64,000 nt of DNA from Andeanibacterium fulvum (GCF_037154085.1 NZ_JBANRM010000004.1:248001-312000); one strand, 5' to 3'; counted from the stretch's first letter, positions 52,220 to 61,643 are shown. Notes: generated by a model from the sequence alone, not told the origin. Made by a program: numbers and translations.

Positions 52220-53665
52220 TCAGCCGATTGCCTGATCCACCGCGCTCACCGCCTGCCGTGTGAGGCAGACCGGCTCGCCGGAATTGATGAGCAGCGCCTG
52301 TTTGCGCACGTAACGGGTCAGGTCCGGCCGCAAGCCCGGCAAACCCGAGAAGCCGAAGCTGTCGTTCTTCGCTTCCGATCCGAAGAAGGTGAGGAATGCA
52401 TCCTGGATGCTCACCTTGCCCGCGTCGATCCGCTCGCCCACGGCCATGGCGCTTTCCTCGTCCGGGCCGATCACGGCGGCGGACAGGCCGTAATCCGTAT
52501 CGTTGGCAAGGCGGATCGCCTCCTCGATATCGTCATAGGCCATCACCGGCATGCAGGGGCCGAAGGTCTCTTCGCGCATGATCTTCATCTCATGCGTCAC
52601 GCCCGTCAGCACCGTGGGGCGCATATAGTCCCCGCCGTCGATCTGGAACGGCGGGCCGCCTTCCGCGATACTCGCACCCTTGGCCAGCGCATCTTCCAGA
52701 TGGCCCCGAACGATGGCAGCCTGATGCGGCCCGGTGAAGGGGCCGATATGGCCACCCAGCGGATCGGGGTGATTGAGTTCGATCTTCTTCGCCCGCTCGA
52801 CCAGCGCGGCGACGTATTCGTCATGAATCTGGCGATCGACATAGATGCGCTCGATGGAGAAGCAGACCTGCCCGGTCGCGCTGATAGCGCCCCGGATCGT
52901 GGCGGAAACCGCCCGGTCGATATCGGCGCCCTTCATCACGATCAGCGGGTCCTTCCCGCCCAGCTCCACGTCATAGGGGATCATCCGTTCCCCGCAGGCG
53001 GCCGCTACCTTGCGGCCATTGGGAACGCTGCCGGTGAAGGAGATGTAATCCGCCTCCTGGATCAACGCCTGCCCCGTCTCGCCATCGCCCAGAACGCAGT
53101 CGAACACTTCGGCCAGTTCGGGCACTTCACGCACGCTGTCGAACAGCGGACCAGTGAAACGCGGCGTCACTTCGGAAGGCTTCAACAACACCGCGCAGCC
53201 CGCGAACAGCGGCGGGATGGCGTGCAGCATGGAAAGCATGGTCGGCGCGTTCCACGGGCTGATAATGCCCACGAGGCCATAGGGCTTGAGGATGCTGGTG
53301 AAGCGGATGTCCGGATTGGCCCGCGCCACGCCCTCGCGCAGGGCGCCTCTCAGCTGGGCCGGGGCACTGGCGCACAGCCCGCCGATAATGCCCAGCATCA
53401 TGTCGGGCGCGATGCGGCTGATCTCGCAATAGCCCGTGTCATGCGAATCCGCGTCGATGATCGCCTGCCGGTATTTCGTGGCGATCACCTGCGCCCAGCG
53501 GCCCATCACCTTCACCCGCTCTTCCGGCGGCATGGCGGCCCATTTGCGCTGACCGGCGCGCAGGCGGGCGGCCTTGGCGGCCACCGCCGCGCGGTCGGCA
53601 ACTTCGATTTCCAGATCCGGTTTGCCGGTGCGCGGATTGCGCACGGCCAGGCTACGCCCTGCCAT
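52220..53665 (-). CDS. Aldehyde dehydrogenase
   Basis: 481 residues of the ALDH superfamily. ISPWNAP (cofactor), ELGGKDPLIVMKGADIDRA (with Glu general base), GQVCFSIERIYVD (nucleophile Cys) and EETFGPCMPVMAYDD. Probably oxidises the aromatic aldehyde (for example vanillin) released by the oxygenase gene, 11 bp downstream, to the acid. First gene of the cluster, divergent from a MarR gene. Confidence 0.92.
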   Translation of the reverse strand: MAGRSLAVRNPRTGKPDLEIEVADRAAVAAKAARLRAGQRKWAAMPPEERVKVMGRWAQVIATKYRQAIIDADSHDTGYCEISRIAPDMMLGIIGGLCASAPAQLRGALREGVARANPDIRFTSILKPYGLVGIISPWNAPTMLSMLHAIPPLFAGCAVLLKPSEVTPRFTGPLFDSVREVPELAEVFDCVLGDGETGQALIQEADYISFTGSVPNGRKVAAACGERMIPYDVELGGKDPLIVMKGADIDRAVSATIRGAISATGQVCFSIERIYVDRQIHDEYVAALVERAKKIELNHPDPLGGHIGPFTGPHQAAIVRGHLEDALAKGASIAEGGPPFQIDGGDYMRPTVLTGVTHEMKIMREETFGPCMPVMAYDDIEEAIRLANDTDYGLSAAVIGPDEESAMAVGERIDAGKVSIQDAFLTFFGSEAKNDSFGFSGLPGLRPDLTRYVRKQALLINSGEPVCLTRQAVSAVDQAIG

Positions 53666-53723
53666 CCGTCTTCTCTCCCGATTATCCTCGTTGTATCCGG
53701 TGCCTTTGACGACACCGCTCTTT

Positions 53724-53737
53724 ATTGATTATTCAAT
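53724..53737. promoter_or_regulatory. Candidate MarR operator
   Basis: ATTGA-TTAT-TCAAT dyad inside an AT-rich island of the 125-bp divergent promoter between aldehyde dehydrogenase and marR. Position suits an operator for the neighbouring MarR protein. Confidence 0.4.
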
Positions 53738-53790
53738 GAACGGAGCAGCCGAGTCAACCGGGGATCGGTGATAGAAAAGGCGGACGGGGA

Positions 53791-54300
53791 ATGGCCAAGG
53801 GACAGGGCGCGAAAGCGCCGGCGAATGATGGGGCAATGCCCATGGCGGATGAGGATATCCCTCCTTCCTATCGCCTCGGCGGCATGGCGTTTTTCGGCTA
53901 TCGCCTGGCGGTGACGGCCAAGTTGTTCGACCGCAAATTCGTGGAAATGCTCAAGGCCCATTCCACGCTCACTCTTCCCCAATGGCGCTGCCTCGCCCAA
54001 CTCGGCCTGGCGGAACGCGGAACGGTGCGCAGCCTTGCCGAAGGCGCCGTGGTGGACCGGGCCGAAGTAAGCCGCGCCCTCGCCCGGCTGGAGGCGCAGG
54101 GCATCGTCCAGCGCCACCGCAACGATGAAGACCAGCGCAGCCCGCATTTCAGCCTGACGCCCGATGGCCGCGCCCTGTACGACCGGCTGCGCAAGCCGGT
54201 TTCCGAGTTCATCGGATCGCTCGTTTCGCAGGTGGACAAGCGCGATATCGAGGCGGCCGACAGGGTGCTGTGGACCATCTCCAAAGGCTGCTTCGACTGA
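53791..54300 (+). CDS. MarR family transcriptional regulator
   Basis: 169 residues: winged helix at about 50-135, with LPQWRCLAQLGLAERGTVRSLAEGAVVDRAEVSRALARLEAQGIVQRHRNDEDQRS (recognition helix and wing), flanked by dimer helices. Usually represses neighbours until a phenolic ligand binds. Divergent from the aldehyde dehydrogenase gene, so the five-gene cluster is its likely target. Purine-rich CGGACGGGGA precedes the ATG. Confidence 0.92.
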   Translation: MAKGQGAKAPANDGAMPMADEDIPPSYRLGGMAFFGYRLAVTAKLFDRKFVEMLKAHSTLTLPQWRCLAQLGLAERGTVRSLAEGAVVDRAEVSRALARLEAQGIVQRHRNDEDQRSPHFSLTPDGRALYDRLRKPVSEFIGSLVSQVDKRDIEAADRVLWTISKGCFD

Positions 54301-54395
54301 CGCGAAATACCGCCCGGTCAAATTTGTTCTAATCGTCATAAACGAGTCACATGAACCCGGCAGTTCGCCCTAGTTTAACGGGGAATTGCGCGGCT

Positions 54396-55070
54396 ATGGC
54401 ACTCGTCAACATCTTCCTGACAGACCCCAAGGGGGACGCGATGGAGGATTTCGTCCATGACGATATGACCTTCACTTTCAACAGCATGGACGGGGCAGGC
54501 CCCCGCCGTCTGGTGGAAGGTCCGATGTGGGCGTTCGTCGACTGGGTGATGGTCGATCTTTCCGGCCTGGAAATGTGCCGTCGCCTGCGCGCGGACCCGC
54601 GCACGCAGGACTGCCATATCACCATCGTGCTGGAACAGGACGATCAGGAAGACCGCCGCCGCGCCCTGCGCGCTGGGGCCGACGACTACATTGTCGGCCC
54701 GCTTGACCGGCAGCGGATTCTCGACCGCGTCCTTGCGCTCCAGTCCCGCCAGCAACAGCGCCATGCCACGCAGATGGTGGAACTGGGATCGCTCAAGATC
54801 GACCTCGGCGCCCAGCAGGCGCGCTGGTCGGAAAAGCCGATCCCGCTGCGCCCCAACGAATTTCGCCTGCTGCGTTTCCTGGCTGAAAATCCCAATCGCG
54901 TGCTTTCGCGGCAGGAGATGATCGAAGGGCTCGGCAAGCAGGAACCGCCGATCGACCCGCGCACGGTAGATGTGTGGATCGGCCGCCTGCGCCGCGCCTT
55001 CCGCTCTGCCGGCGCGGGCAATCCCCTGCGCACCGTCCACGCCATGGGCTACGTCCTCGACGCTCCCTGA
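54396..55070 (+). CDS. Atypical OmpR-family response regulator with degenerate receiver
   Basis: 224 residues from the ATG at 54396 (an upstream ATG at 54351 is possible). C-terminal winged helix of the OmpR/PhoB type (about 125-224): LRPNEFRLLRFLAENPNRVLSRQEMIEGLG and RTVDVWIGRLRRAFR. The receiver (about 1-110) is poor: no clear acidic pair near the N-terminus, WVMVDLSGLEMCRR shortened around the phospho-Asp, and IVGPLD where a Lys is expected. Probably phosphorylation-independent. No kinase gene adjacent. Confidence 0.82.
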   Translation: MALVNIFLTDPKGDAMEDFVHDDMTFTFNSMDGAGPRRLVEGPMWAFVDWVMVDLSGLEMCRRLRADPRTQDCHITIVLEQDDQEDRRRALRAGADDYIVGPLDRQRILDRVLALQSRQQQRHATQMVELGSLKIDLGAQQARWSEKPIPLRPNEFRLLRFLAENPNRVLSRQEMIEGLGKQEPPIDPRTVDVWIGRLRRAFRSAGAGNPLRTVHAMGYVLDAP

Positions 55071-55197
55071 AGGGCACTTAGCGGCGCCCCAAAGCGCCCT
55101 AGCGAATATCGACGCCCGCTGAGCGAGCCAATGCCGCCGCGGCATCGCGGCGACGTTCCGCCTCCTGCAACCGCACCCTTCGCCCCTGACCCGCACC

Positions 55198-55232
55198 AAA
55201 AAAACCCGGCCGCGAGTGTCCTCGCGGCCGGG
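55198..55232 (-). terminator. Strong intrinsic terminator of the TonB/lipoprotein operon
   Basis: 12-bp perfect arms CCCGGCCGCGAG / CTCGCGGCCGGG with a 4-base loop, followed on the minus strand by seven Ts (55198-55204). It lies 123 bp beyond the receptor stop. The remaining 55071-55354 contains no gene that I can see. Confidence 0.93.
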
Positions 55233-55354
55233 CTGAGTGGGTGGCTCTTGAACTTGTTCATCGCGACGCCAGCGCGGGGCGGAGAGGCTGCTCCTGCCCT
55301 TTGGCGTAACGCGGCAAGGCCTGACGGTAAGCCGCCGGGCCTCACCTTGCTAGA

Positions 55355-58042
55355 TCAGAATGTCGCCGAAAGCGAGACACCAACCGATGTACCGACATCG
55401 TAAGTATTGATGTCGACGCGACGGTCTTCAAAGGTCTGATATTCCTCGTGCTTCGTACCGAGGATGTTACGAACCTCGAATTTCGCCTCGAATTCCGTGC
55501 CGAGCGCCTTGAACCCTTCGCGCGCGACGAAATCGAGCTGGAAGCCCGGCTTTTCGATCACGTCGGGTTGCGGCGGGTTCCCGTTCAGACCGCGACTGAC
55601 CACACGTTCGCTTGCGTAGGTGAGCAGGAAAGTCTGCTGGGACAAGCGGTCTTCGTTCTCAAGTCCGAACTGCAGATTGACAATATGGTCCGACTGGCCG
55701 GTCAGCGGCGTACCATCCCGGAAGTAACCCGAGGCATCGGTTGCGAAGGCAGCGTAGACACGCACTTCGTCGTCCGGACCGACTTCCAGCTTCGACTTGG
55801 TGTAGGTGTAGTTGCCGAGCAGCAGGAACCGGCGATTGCCGTCACCCCAATCTCCGACGTTGAAGTACTTCTGGACTTCAATTTCACCGCCATAAAGCTG
55901 TGCTTTCGGGGCATTGGCGTAAGAGGTCGTAAGATCGACGCCGGTAACGAATGCTTCGATCGGCTTATCGATCTTCTTGAAGAACGCAGCGGCGCTCACC
56001 CGTTCGTCGCGGGCAAAATAATATTCGAAGCGCGCTTCGGCATTATAAAGCTGGCTGTCTTCAAGCAACGGGTTGCCGCGATAGGGGCGGCCGTTGTCGG
56101 GATCGTAATAGGGTTGATAGATCAGCTCGCGGAATTGCGGCCTGGCGATCGTCTTGGAAGCGTTCAGGCGAACCTGCATTCCCGGTTCGATCTCATAAGT
56201 CAGGGTGGCGGCAGGCAGCCAATAGGAATTGGCGAGATGCGCTTCCGCCGCATTGCCGGCAGCCACGTTGAATACCGGAATCGCCGTGACGTCGAGCTTC
56301 GCGTCCTCATAGCGGACACCGGCATCGAGGCTCAGCGCGTCGGTCAGCTGCGCGTTGATCTTTGCATAGCCGGCCCAGTTGACGAGATCGCCAGCATAGG
56401 CGGGATTGCCCGGATCGTTGTCGATCAGCTGAATTCCAAGCCCGGTCACGATCCCCGGCGCCATCAGGAGATCCGGCCGAAGCATCCCGGCGCCGCTAAT
56501 GACGTTGGCATCGCCCATGAAGTCGTTGGGGGCGAGGAACTTGTATTCACGGCGCGAACTGGTGCGGTGCGTATCGGAATAGGCGCCACCCACGGAAAAA
56601 CGCACCCCGTCGACGATCGTGTAACCGAGATCGACCCCGCCGAACCACAGATCTTCGTTGAGGTCCGAGAAAGTCACGCTGCCGTCGCCGCCGTTGCCGT
56701 TGTTCAGGCGGTTGACGAAATACTTGCCAAACGGATCGGCATCCGTGTTCGTCCGCACATATTCGAAGAACAGTTCAAACGGCGCCTTGCGCTTGGAATT
56801 GGCATAACCGCCGCGAACTTCGACCGTAAATGCCGGCGTGATTTCGAACTCGCCCACCAATTGCGTATCGAACAGCTGCCGCTCGAAGAAGCCGGTGTTC
56901 TGCTGGAGGAAATCCGCATCCGACTGGTGACGCTGCCCCAGGCTAAGGCCTGCCTGCTTGACGGTGTCGTGGACGTAGACATTGGTCAAACGAATGCGGT
57001 TGTTGTCGCCGAATTCGTAGCCCAACCCGAGCAGGCCGTTGACGACGATGCGCTGGTCAGTGACCGTCGAGACGAAATTGGATTCCAGCTGTTCGAGATC
57101 CGCGTTGAGCGAAGACTGCCGGAGCGCCTGGCGAGTAACATATTTGTTGCTGTATCCGCCGGCGGCGATCAGCCCCAGTTCGCCGTCGCCGACCGCGAAG
57201 GTCTTGCCACCCGAAAAGCTGGCACTGACATTGACGGGCGTGTGCTTGTAGCGCTGCAGCACCGCGTTACGGCTGGTAACCAGCTGGGCCGCGATCGCGC
57301 TGTTATCGGCATCCGGAAGCTCGCTGATCTGCTCGCCGCTATCGAAATAGGCCTGCAGGAGCGAAGGATAGTCGCGATTGCCGTTATCGTAACCCGTCCA
57401 GTCCGTGCTGCTGCCGAAATAGGTCAGGCCGTCCTGGAAGGTGGTGAAGGAATCGCCAGAGACGCCCCCGCCGATTGTCAGGAAGTCATCCTTGGGCGTT
57501 GCCTTGGTGGTGAGGTTGATCACACCGCCGCCGAATTCGCCGGGAAAGTTAACCGAATAGCTCTTCTGCACCAGTGACGAGGCGATAACGCCAGTCGGGA
57601 ACATATCGAGCGGAACCACGCGCTTGAGCGGCTCGGGGCTGGGAAGCGGGGAGCCGTTCAGCATGGCCAGCGAGTAACGATCGCCAAGGCCACGAACATA
57701 GACGAAGCCGTTGCCCACCACACTGAGGCCGGTGACACGGCTCAGCGCACCGGCAATGTCGCCCTCGCCCGTGCGGGCGATTTCCGCGGTCGAAAGAACG
57801 GAAACGACCTGATCGGCAGTTTGTTCGATATTGCGGTCGCGCCGACCCGTAACGACGATTTCACCGCCGCCCGGGATCGATATCTCCACATCTTCGTCCT
57901 GCGACTGGGGATTCTCACTGGCCGGAGCAGTGGCGGACGATTGGTCATCCGTCGCCCCCTCGTCCTGTGCAAACGCCATGCCTGGCGCAGTTAGCGCAGA
58001 TGTGAACAGCAAGGCGCCCGCAAGGCGCGAAATGGTGGACAT
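55355..58042 (-). CDS. TonB-dependent outer-membrane receptor, partner of a beta-helix lipoprotein
   Basis: 895 residues. Signal peptide 1-26 (cleavage after AFA), an acidic linker, TonB-box-like GEIVVTGRR, plug with GNGFVYVRGLGDRYSLAMLNGSPLPSPEPLKRVVPLDMFP and the FGGGVINLTTK end of the plug, and a barrel finishing in SLSATF. Start at ATG 58040-58042, the first in frame before the signal peptide. The upstream gene, 79 bp away, encodes an outer-surface-type lipoprotein; the pair recalls a receptor with a capture lipoprotein. Substrate unknown. Confidence 0.93.
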   Translation of the reverse strand: MSTISRLAGALLFTSALTAPGMAFAQDEGATDDQSSATAPASENPQSQDEDVEISIPGGGEIVVTGRRDRNIEQTADQVVSVLSTAEIARTGEGDIAGALSRVTGLSVVGNGFVYVRGLGDRYSLAMLNGSPLPSPEPLKRVVPLDMFPTGVIASSLVQKSYSVNFPGEFGGGVINLTTKATPKDDFLTIGGGVSGDSFTTFQDGLTYFGSSTDWTGYDNGNRDYPSLLQAYFDSGEQISELPDADNSAIAAQLVTSRNAVLQRYKHTPVNVSASFSGGKTFAVGDGELGLIAAGGYSNKYVTRQALRQSSLNADLEQLESNFVSTVTDQRIVVNGLLGLGYEFGDNNRIRLTNVYVHDTVKQAGLSLGQRHQSDADFLQQNTGFFERQLFDTQLVGEFEITPAFTVEVRGGYANSKRKAPFELFFEYVRTNTDADPFGKYFVNRLNNGNGGDGSVTFSDLNEDLWFGGVDLGYTIVDGVRFSVGGAYSDTHRTSSRREYKFLAPNDFMGDANVISGAGMLRPDLLMAPGIVTGLGIQLIDNDPGNPAYAGDLVNWAGYAKINAQLTDALSLDAGVRYEDAKLDVTAIPVFNVAAGNAAEAHLANSYWLPAATLTYEIEPGMQVRLNASKTIARPQFRELIYQPYYDPDNGRPYRGNPLLEDSQLYNAEARFEYYFARDERVSAAAFFKKIDKPIEAFVTGVDLTTSYANAPKAQLYGGEIEVQKYFNVGDWGDGNRRFLLLGNYTYTKSKLEVGPDDEVRVYAAFATDASGYFRDGTPLTGQSDHIVNLQFGLENEDRLSQQTFLLTYASERVVSRGLNGNPPQPDVIEKPGFQLDFVAREGFKALGTEFEAKFEVRNILGTKHEEYQTFEDRRVDINTYDVGTSVGVSLSATF

Positions 58043-58121
58043 CGGATTTCCCTCAATAACCGAATGTAAGGATGGGGGCAGCACGTGACCGGCTGCCCCC
58101 GAGATCGTGTCAGGCAGCCGC

Positions 58122-59738
58122 TCAGGTGATGGGCAGTGCCGTACAGTCGGTCGCCCCACCGAGGTTCGCCGTCGAGCTGTTGCAGGTCCAGCTGTTGTAC
58201 CAGGTGGTATTGCCGGTCCACGCAGCACCGGCACGGTTCGGGCTGGGCAGCGTGAAGAACGACGACAAGGTGGTGGGATCGGTGGTCACGATCGCGTCTT
58301 CATTGGAACCATTGACAAAACCGGTCAGGGTCGAAGTCAGATTGTCGTTATTGTTGGTTCCGGAAGTGAAGAAGCCCTGGACCTGTGCCGCCGTATAGGA
58401 ACCGGTGCCGAGATACTGGGCAACCCCATCGCCGCTGCAGGTCATCGCGACCGACTTGACGGTGAGGGTGGCCGGCACGGCGCCCGAGCCGTTCATGCGG
58501 ATACATTCGTTATTCGGCGTGTAGATCACGCCGTTATACAGGGTGACGTCCGAATTGCCGCGGAACAGCGTGGATGCCTTGTCGCCGCTGCCTTCGTTAT
58601 TGGCGCTGACATCGGGCTGGATGGCAGTGAAGTTGGACACCTTCAGATTGGTGCGCGGAAGATCCGTTTCCTTGCCGTCGCTGTCGATTTCGAACAGCGC
58701 GTCGCCCTGGCCGGGGCGCTGGATCAGCAGTGCGTACTGAACGTCCAGACGCGCGCCAGTGTCGACATCGAGGCTGTCATCGTCAGCGCCCGTGGCAACG
58801 TAGTACTTCACGCCGCCCTTGCCGCCGAACACTTCCATGCCGTCGTCAGAGCTGTTGTGCGACTGGATGTGATCGATGGTGGTGCCGCTGCCGACCGCTT
58901 CGAGGGTCAGAGCCTGCAGTTCCTTGTTGTTGCTGAGCACGAACCCGGAATAGCGGAGCTGCACATACTGCATCGTACCTGCATTGTAAGTGTCATCCGT
59001 GCCGCCGAAGACGGCAGGAGTGTTCGCGCCTTCGGTCGAACGTTCGCAAGTATGAGTCGCGGGATCGCCGGTGGCGACGCTGCCGGTATCGCAGTCAGTG
59101 ACCATGGCGCGGCCCATCAGCACCACGCCGCCCCACTGGCCGATCGAGCTGTTGGAGTTGAACCCGGCGACGTTATCTTCGCTGGTGAAGACGATCGGCG
59201 CGGAGGAGGTACCCACGGCGTTGATCTTGTTGCCACGGTTGACTGCCAGCCAGGACTGACCGGTAGAACCATAAAGGATCACGCCCGGAGCGATCGTCAG
59301 GGTGACATTGGTGTCGGCTTCAAGCGGGGTCGTACAACCGACAGTCGTCGAAGTGTAGGGAGAACCCTTGGACGGAGCCACGAAGCCGCCATCGCAACCC
59401 ACGTCCACGCGGCCAGCCATCGAATAGAGCAGACCGGGGATCTTCGGCAGGGTGGTCGAAACCTTGATCAGCGAAGGCAGTTCGCAAACGCGCCACGTGC
59501 CGGTCGGGCCCGAGATCGTGCCACGATCGGTCAGGCCCTGCGGGTCCGAGATCGTGGGGCAGGCGCCAGCCGGGGTAACACCGGTGGGCGAAGTGGGCGT
59601 AGGCGTGGGAGCCGGCGTAGGAGCGGGCGTGATGATCACGTCACCGCCGGTACCCGGCGAAACGATGTCGTCGGGGCCACAGGCGGAAAGAGCCAGCAGG
59701 CTGCAGCCGATAACGAGCGAGCGGTGGATATTTTTCAC
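58122..59738 (-). CDS. Lipoprotein with predicted beta-helix domain, upstream partner of a TonB receptor
   Basis: 538 residues. Lipoprotein signal with lipobox SAC (LLALSACG), a Pro/Thr-rich linker (about 25-50), then a long Asn/Gly/Ser/Thr-rich domain with repeating strands: IAPGVILYGS, FTSEDN, WGGVVLMGRA, IDHIQSHNSSDDGMEVFGGKGG, as in right-handed parallel beta-helices. Many Cys in the first half of the domain. Starts at GTG 59736-59738 with GAGGGG 9 bases before. Reads into the receptor gene. It may capture a polymer or glycan on the cell surface; inference only. Confidence 0.72.
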   Translation of the reverse strand: MKNIHRSLVIGCSLLALSACGPDDIVSPGTGGDVIITPAPTPAPTPTPTSPTGVTPAGACPTISDPQGLTDRGTISGPTGTWRVCELPSLIKVSTTLPKIPGLLYSMAGRVDVGCDGGFVAPSKGSPYTSTTVGCTTPLEADTNVTLTIAPGVILYGSTGQSWLAVNRGNKINAVGTSSAPIVFTSEDNVAGFNSNSSIGQWGGVVLMGRAMVTDCDTGSVATGDPATHTCERSTEGANTPAVFGGTDDTYNAGTMQYVQLRYSGFVLSNNKELQALTLEAVGSGTTIDHIQSHNSSDDGMEVFGGKGGVKYYVATGADDDSLDVDTGARLDVQYALLIQRPGQGDALFEIDSDGKETDLPRTNLKVSNFTAIQPDVSANNEGSGDKASTLFRGNSDVTLYNGVIYTPNNECIRMNGSGAVPATLTVKSVAMTCSGDGVAQYLGTGSYTAAQVQGFFTSGTNNNDNLTSTLTGFVNGSNEDAIVTTDPTTLSSFFTLPSPNRAGAAWTGNTTWYNSWTCNSSTANLGGATDCTALPIT

Positions 59739-60076
59739 GGCGAGCGGTCCCCTCAAAAACCGAAGAATCGAAGTCGCGAACTGTTGATCGCGACTCGCCC
59801 GCTAGACGGGAGACATGACAGTTTCTTTGCAAAGTTACGCTTGAGCGCCGGGGCGGATTTTATGAAGTTTTTGTGACACTTATTACAATTTGAGGACTCT
59901 GCCCGGTCACACACGCAACTCACGGAACGCGCACCGAAAATGCTCCATTCCGCCTTCCCTGGGGCCTCCCTGGAGCCAAATGTTACACTTCGATGACATT
60001 GTTTCATTTTTATTGCAGTCAGCGCGGGTCAGGCACACTCTCCCCTCATAAGAAACACGCAAGCGGGAGATCTGTG
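59739..60076. other. 338-bp divergent region between the lipoprotein and TPR genes
   Basis: No gene. AT-rich at 59860-59900. A CRP/FNR-type dyad TGTGA-N6-TTACA lies at 59872-59887, 134 bp upstream of the lipoprotein start. It resembles the dyad before the other TonB receptor (16256-16271). Confidence 0.4.
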
Positions 60077-60451
60077 ATGCGAAAAGTCCTTGTCCTTGCC
60101 CTGCTGGTCGCCGCGGGTTCCCCGGCTGCCGCATTTGCTGAAGATACCGGCGCGCAGAGCGTCGATGTCGCCTATCAAGCCCTTTCGGAAGGTCGCACTG
60201 CCGAAGCCATCGCCAAGCTGGACGGGAGCGCCGCCGTGCAGACTTCCGATCCGGCGGCCCTGATCAATCTCGGCACTGCCTATGCCCGGCAGGGGCGCAT
60301 TGCCGATGCCCGGGCGATGTTCACTGCCGCCATCAAGAGCGAGGATCATTATTTCCTCGAGCTGGCCGACGGCAGCTGGATCGATTCCCGCAAGGCGGCG
60401 AAGATGGCGTTGAAGAATCTCGACAAGAGCGCCGGTATCGCACTGCGCTGA
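60077..60451 (+). CDS. Exported tetratricopeptide-repeat protein
   Basis: 124 residues. Signal peptide at about 1-22 (VLVLALLVAAGSPAAAFA), then TPR-like helices: AYQALSEGRTAEAIAKLD and DPAALINLGTAYARQGRIADARAMFTAAIKSED. Start at ATG 60077 with GGGAGA 6 bases before, giving a proper signal peptide. Function unknown; periplasmic adaptor likely. Followed by a strong terminator. Confidence 0.78.
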   Translation: MRKVLVLALLVAAGSPAAAFAEDTGAQSVDVAYQALSEGRTAEAIAKLDGSAAVQTSDPAALINLGTAYARQGRIADARAMFTAAIKSEDHYFLELADGSWIDSRKAAKMALKNLDKSAGIALR

Positions 60452-60517
60452 TACCCTGCGCTGATTCTGGCCCCTTGACGGGGCTGTCATAACTGATCCG
60501 GCCTTTCGGCCATCGGA

Positions 60518-60550
60518 CCCGCGCGAGATCGCCCCCTCGCGCGGGTTTTT
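60518..60550 (+). terminator. Strong intrinsic terminator of the TPR gene
   Basis: CCCGCGCGAG / CTCGCGCGGG, 10-bp perfect arms with an 8-base loop, followed by TTTTT. Confidence 0.93.
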
Positions 60551-60647
60551 ACTTATGACCTCGCCGAACGACCCGCCCGGCCATCGGCGCCCCATCGGCT
60601 AAGGTGTATGTCACGCCTTTGTCATGTGCTGCCCGCATCAGGCGGCA

Positions 60648-61319
60648 ATGATGAGGGACCTGATTCTCCTGGCGGGCCGTTCTGCGGCGCCCGTTTCGCT
60701 GGCCTGCGCAGCCGTCCTTGCGGCGGCTCCTGCCCGCGCGGACGTGCTCGAGATCGGCGGCGAAGGAGCCTATTGGGTCGCGGGCCCTGCGCTCGGTCAG
60801 GAAGGGGCAACGGCCCAGCAGCTTTCCGCCAGCTATGCGCCGCAAGCCGCGCTGGAGCAGGTGCCCGACGATATCGCCGTGCCCGAAGTGGCCGTTGCCG
60901 TTCCGGAACGGCATGCCGCCATTGTTCCCGACACTTATGACGCCAAGGTGCGCGAGCTTGCCCGCCGCTTCGACCTCAGCCCCGCGCTGATCGAGGCGCT
61001 GGTCTGGCAGGAGAGCCGCTGGCATGCCGGCGCCGTCTCGCCCAAGGGCGCGCGCGGCCTTGCCCAGTTGATGCCCGGCACTGCCCGCCAGCTGGGCGTG
61101 GATGCCAGCGATCCCTTCGCCAATCTGGAAGGCGGCGCGCGCTATCTGCGCGAGCAGCTCGACCGTTTCGACGGCGATCTGGAAAAGGCGCTGGCCGCCT
61201 ACAATGCCGGCCCCGGCCGGGTGGAGAGCGCCGGGGGCGTTCCCAATATCCGGGAAACCAAAGCCTATGTGGCGGCGATCATGGGCCGCCTTTCGAACCA
61301 TTCGCGGAGTACCGACTAA
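60648..61319 (+). CDS. virB1: Lytic transglycosylase, VirB1-like
   Basis: 223 residues. Signal peptide at about 1-25, then a C-terminal SLT (soluble lytic transglycosylase) domain (about 100-215): catalytic Glu in ALVWQESRWHAG, KGARGLAQLMPGTARQLG, and AYNAGPGRV. Opens peptidoglycan for assembly of the type IV secretion channel. Next three genes are virB2, virB3 and virB4, so this acts as VirB1. The virB2 ATG starts directly after its stop. Confidence 0.85.
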   Translation: MMRDLILLAGRSAAPVSLACAAVLAAAPARADVLEIGGEGAYWVAGPALGQEGATAQQLSASYAPQAALEQVPDDIAVPEVAVAVPERHAAIVPDTYDAKVRELARRFDLSPALIEALVWQESRWHAGAVSPKGARGLAQLMPGTARQLGVDASDPFANLEGGARYLREQLDRFDGDLEKALAAYNAGPGRVESAGGVPNIRETKAYVAAIMGRLSNHSRSTD

Positions 61320-61640
61320 ATGCGTGCGCTTACTCGTTCCAGGATTGCGGCCCGTCTCGCCGTTCTTGCCAGCTTCCTCGCCCCCGCTGCCGCCCATGCG
61401 CAGCAGCAGGTGGGCGATCCGCAGGGCTCGGGCCCGATCGTCTCTGCCCTCCTGTGGCTTCAGGGCACGATGCTGGGCAATGTCGCCACTGCCGTCGCCG
61501 TGATGGCCGTGGCCGCCGTGGGCTTCATGATGCTGACCGGCCGCCTCAACTGGCGTTTCGGGGCGACCGTGATCGTCGGCTGTTTCGTGCTGTTCGGCGC
61601 GGCCTCGATCGTGGCGGGCATCCAGGGCGCGGCGGGCTGA
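61320..61640 (+). CDS. virB2: VirB2/TrbC-like type IV secretion pilin
   Basis: 106 residues. Long signal peptide (cleavage near AHAQQQ), then two membrane helices separated by a short loop: LLWLQGTMLGNVATAVAVMAVAAVGFMML and WRFGATVIVGCFVLFGAASIVAGIQ, the VirB2/TrbC pilin pattern. Adjacent to virB1 and 3 bp before virB3. Confidence 0.88.
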   Translation: MRALTRSRIAARLAVLASFLAPAAAHAQQQVGDPQGSGPIVSALLWLQGTMLGNVATAVAVMAVAAVGFMMLTGRLNWRFGATVIVGCFVLFGAASIVAGIQGAAG

Positions 61641-61643
61641 TCC

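Noticed and set aside
59860..59900. Pho box upstream of the lipoprotein
   Set aside because: The half-sites recur at 9 bases instead of the 11 of a Pho box; a CRP/FNR-type dyad fits better.
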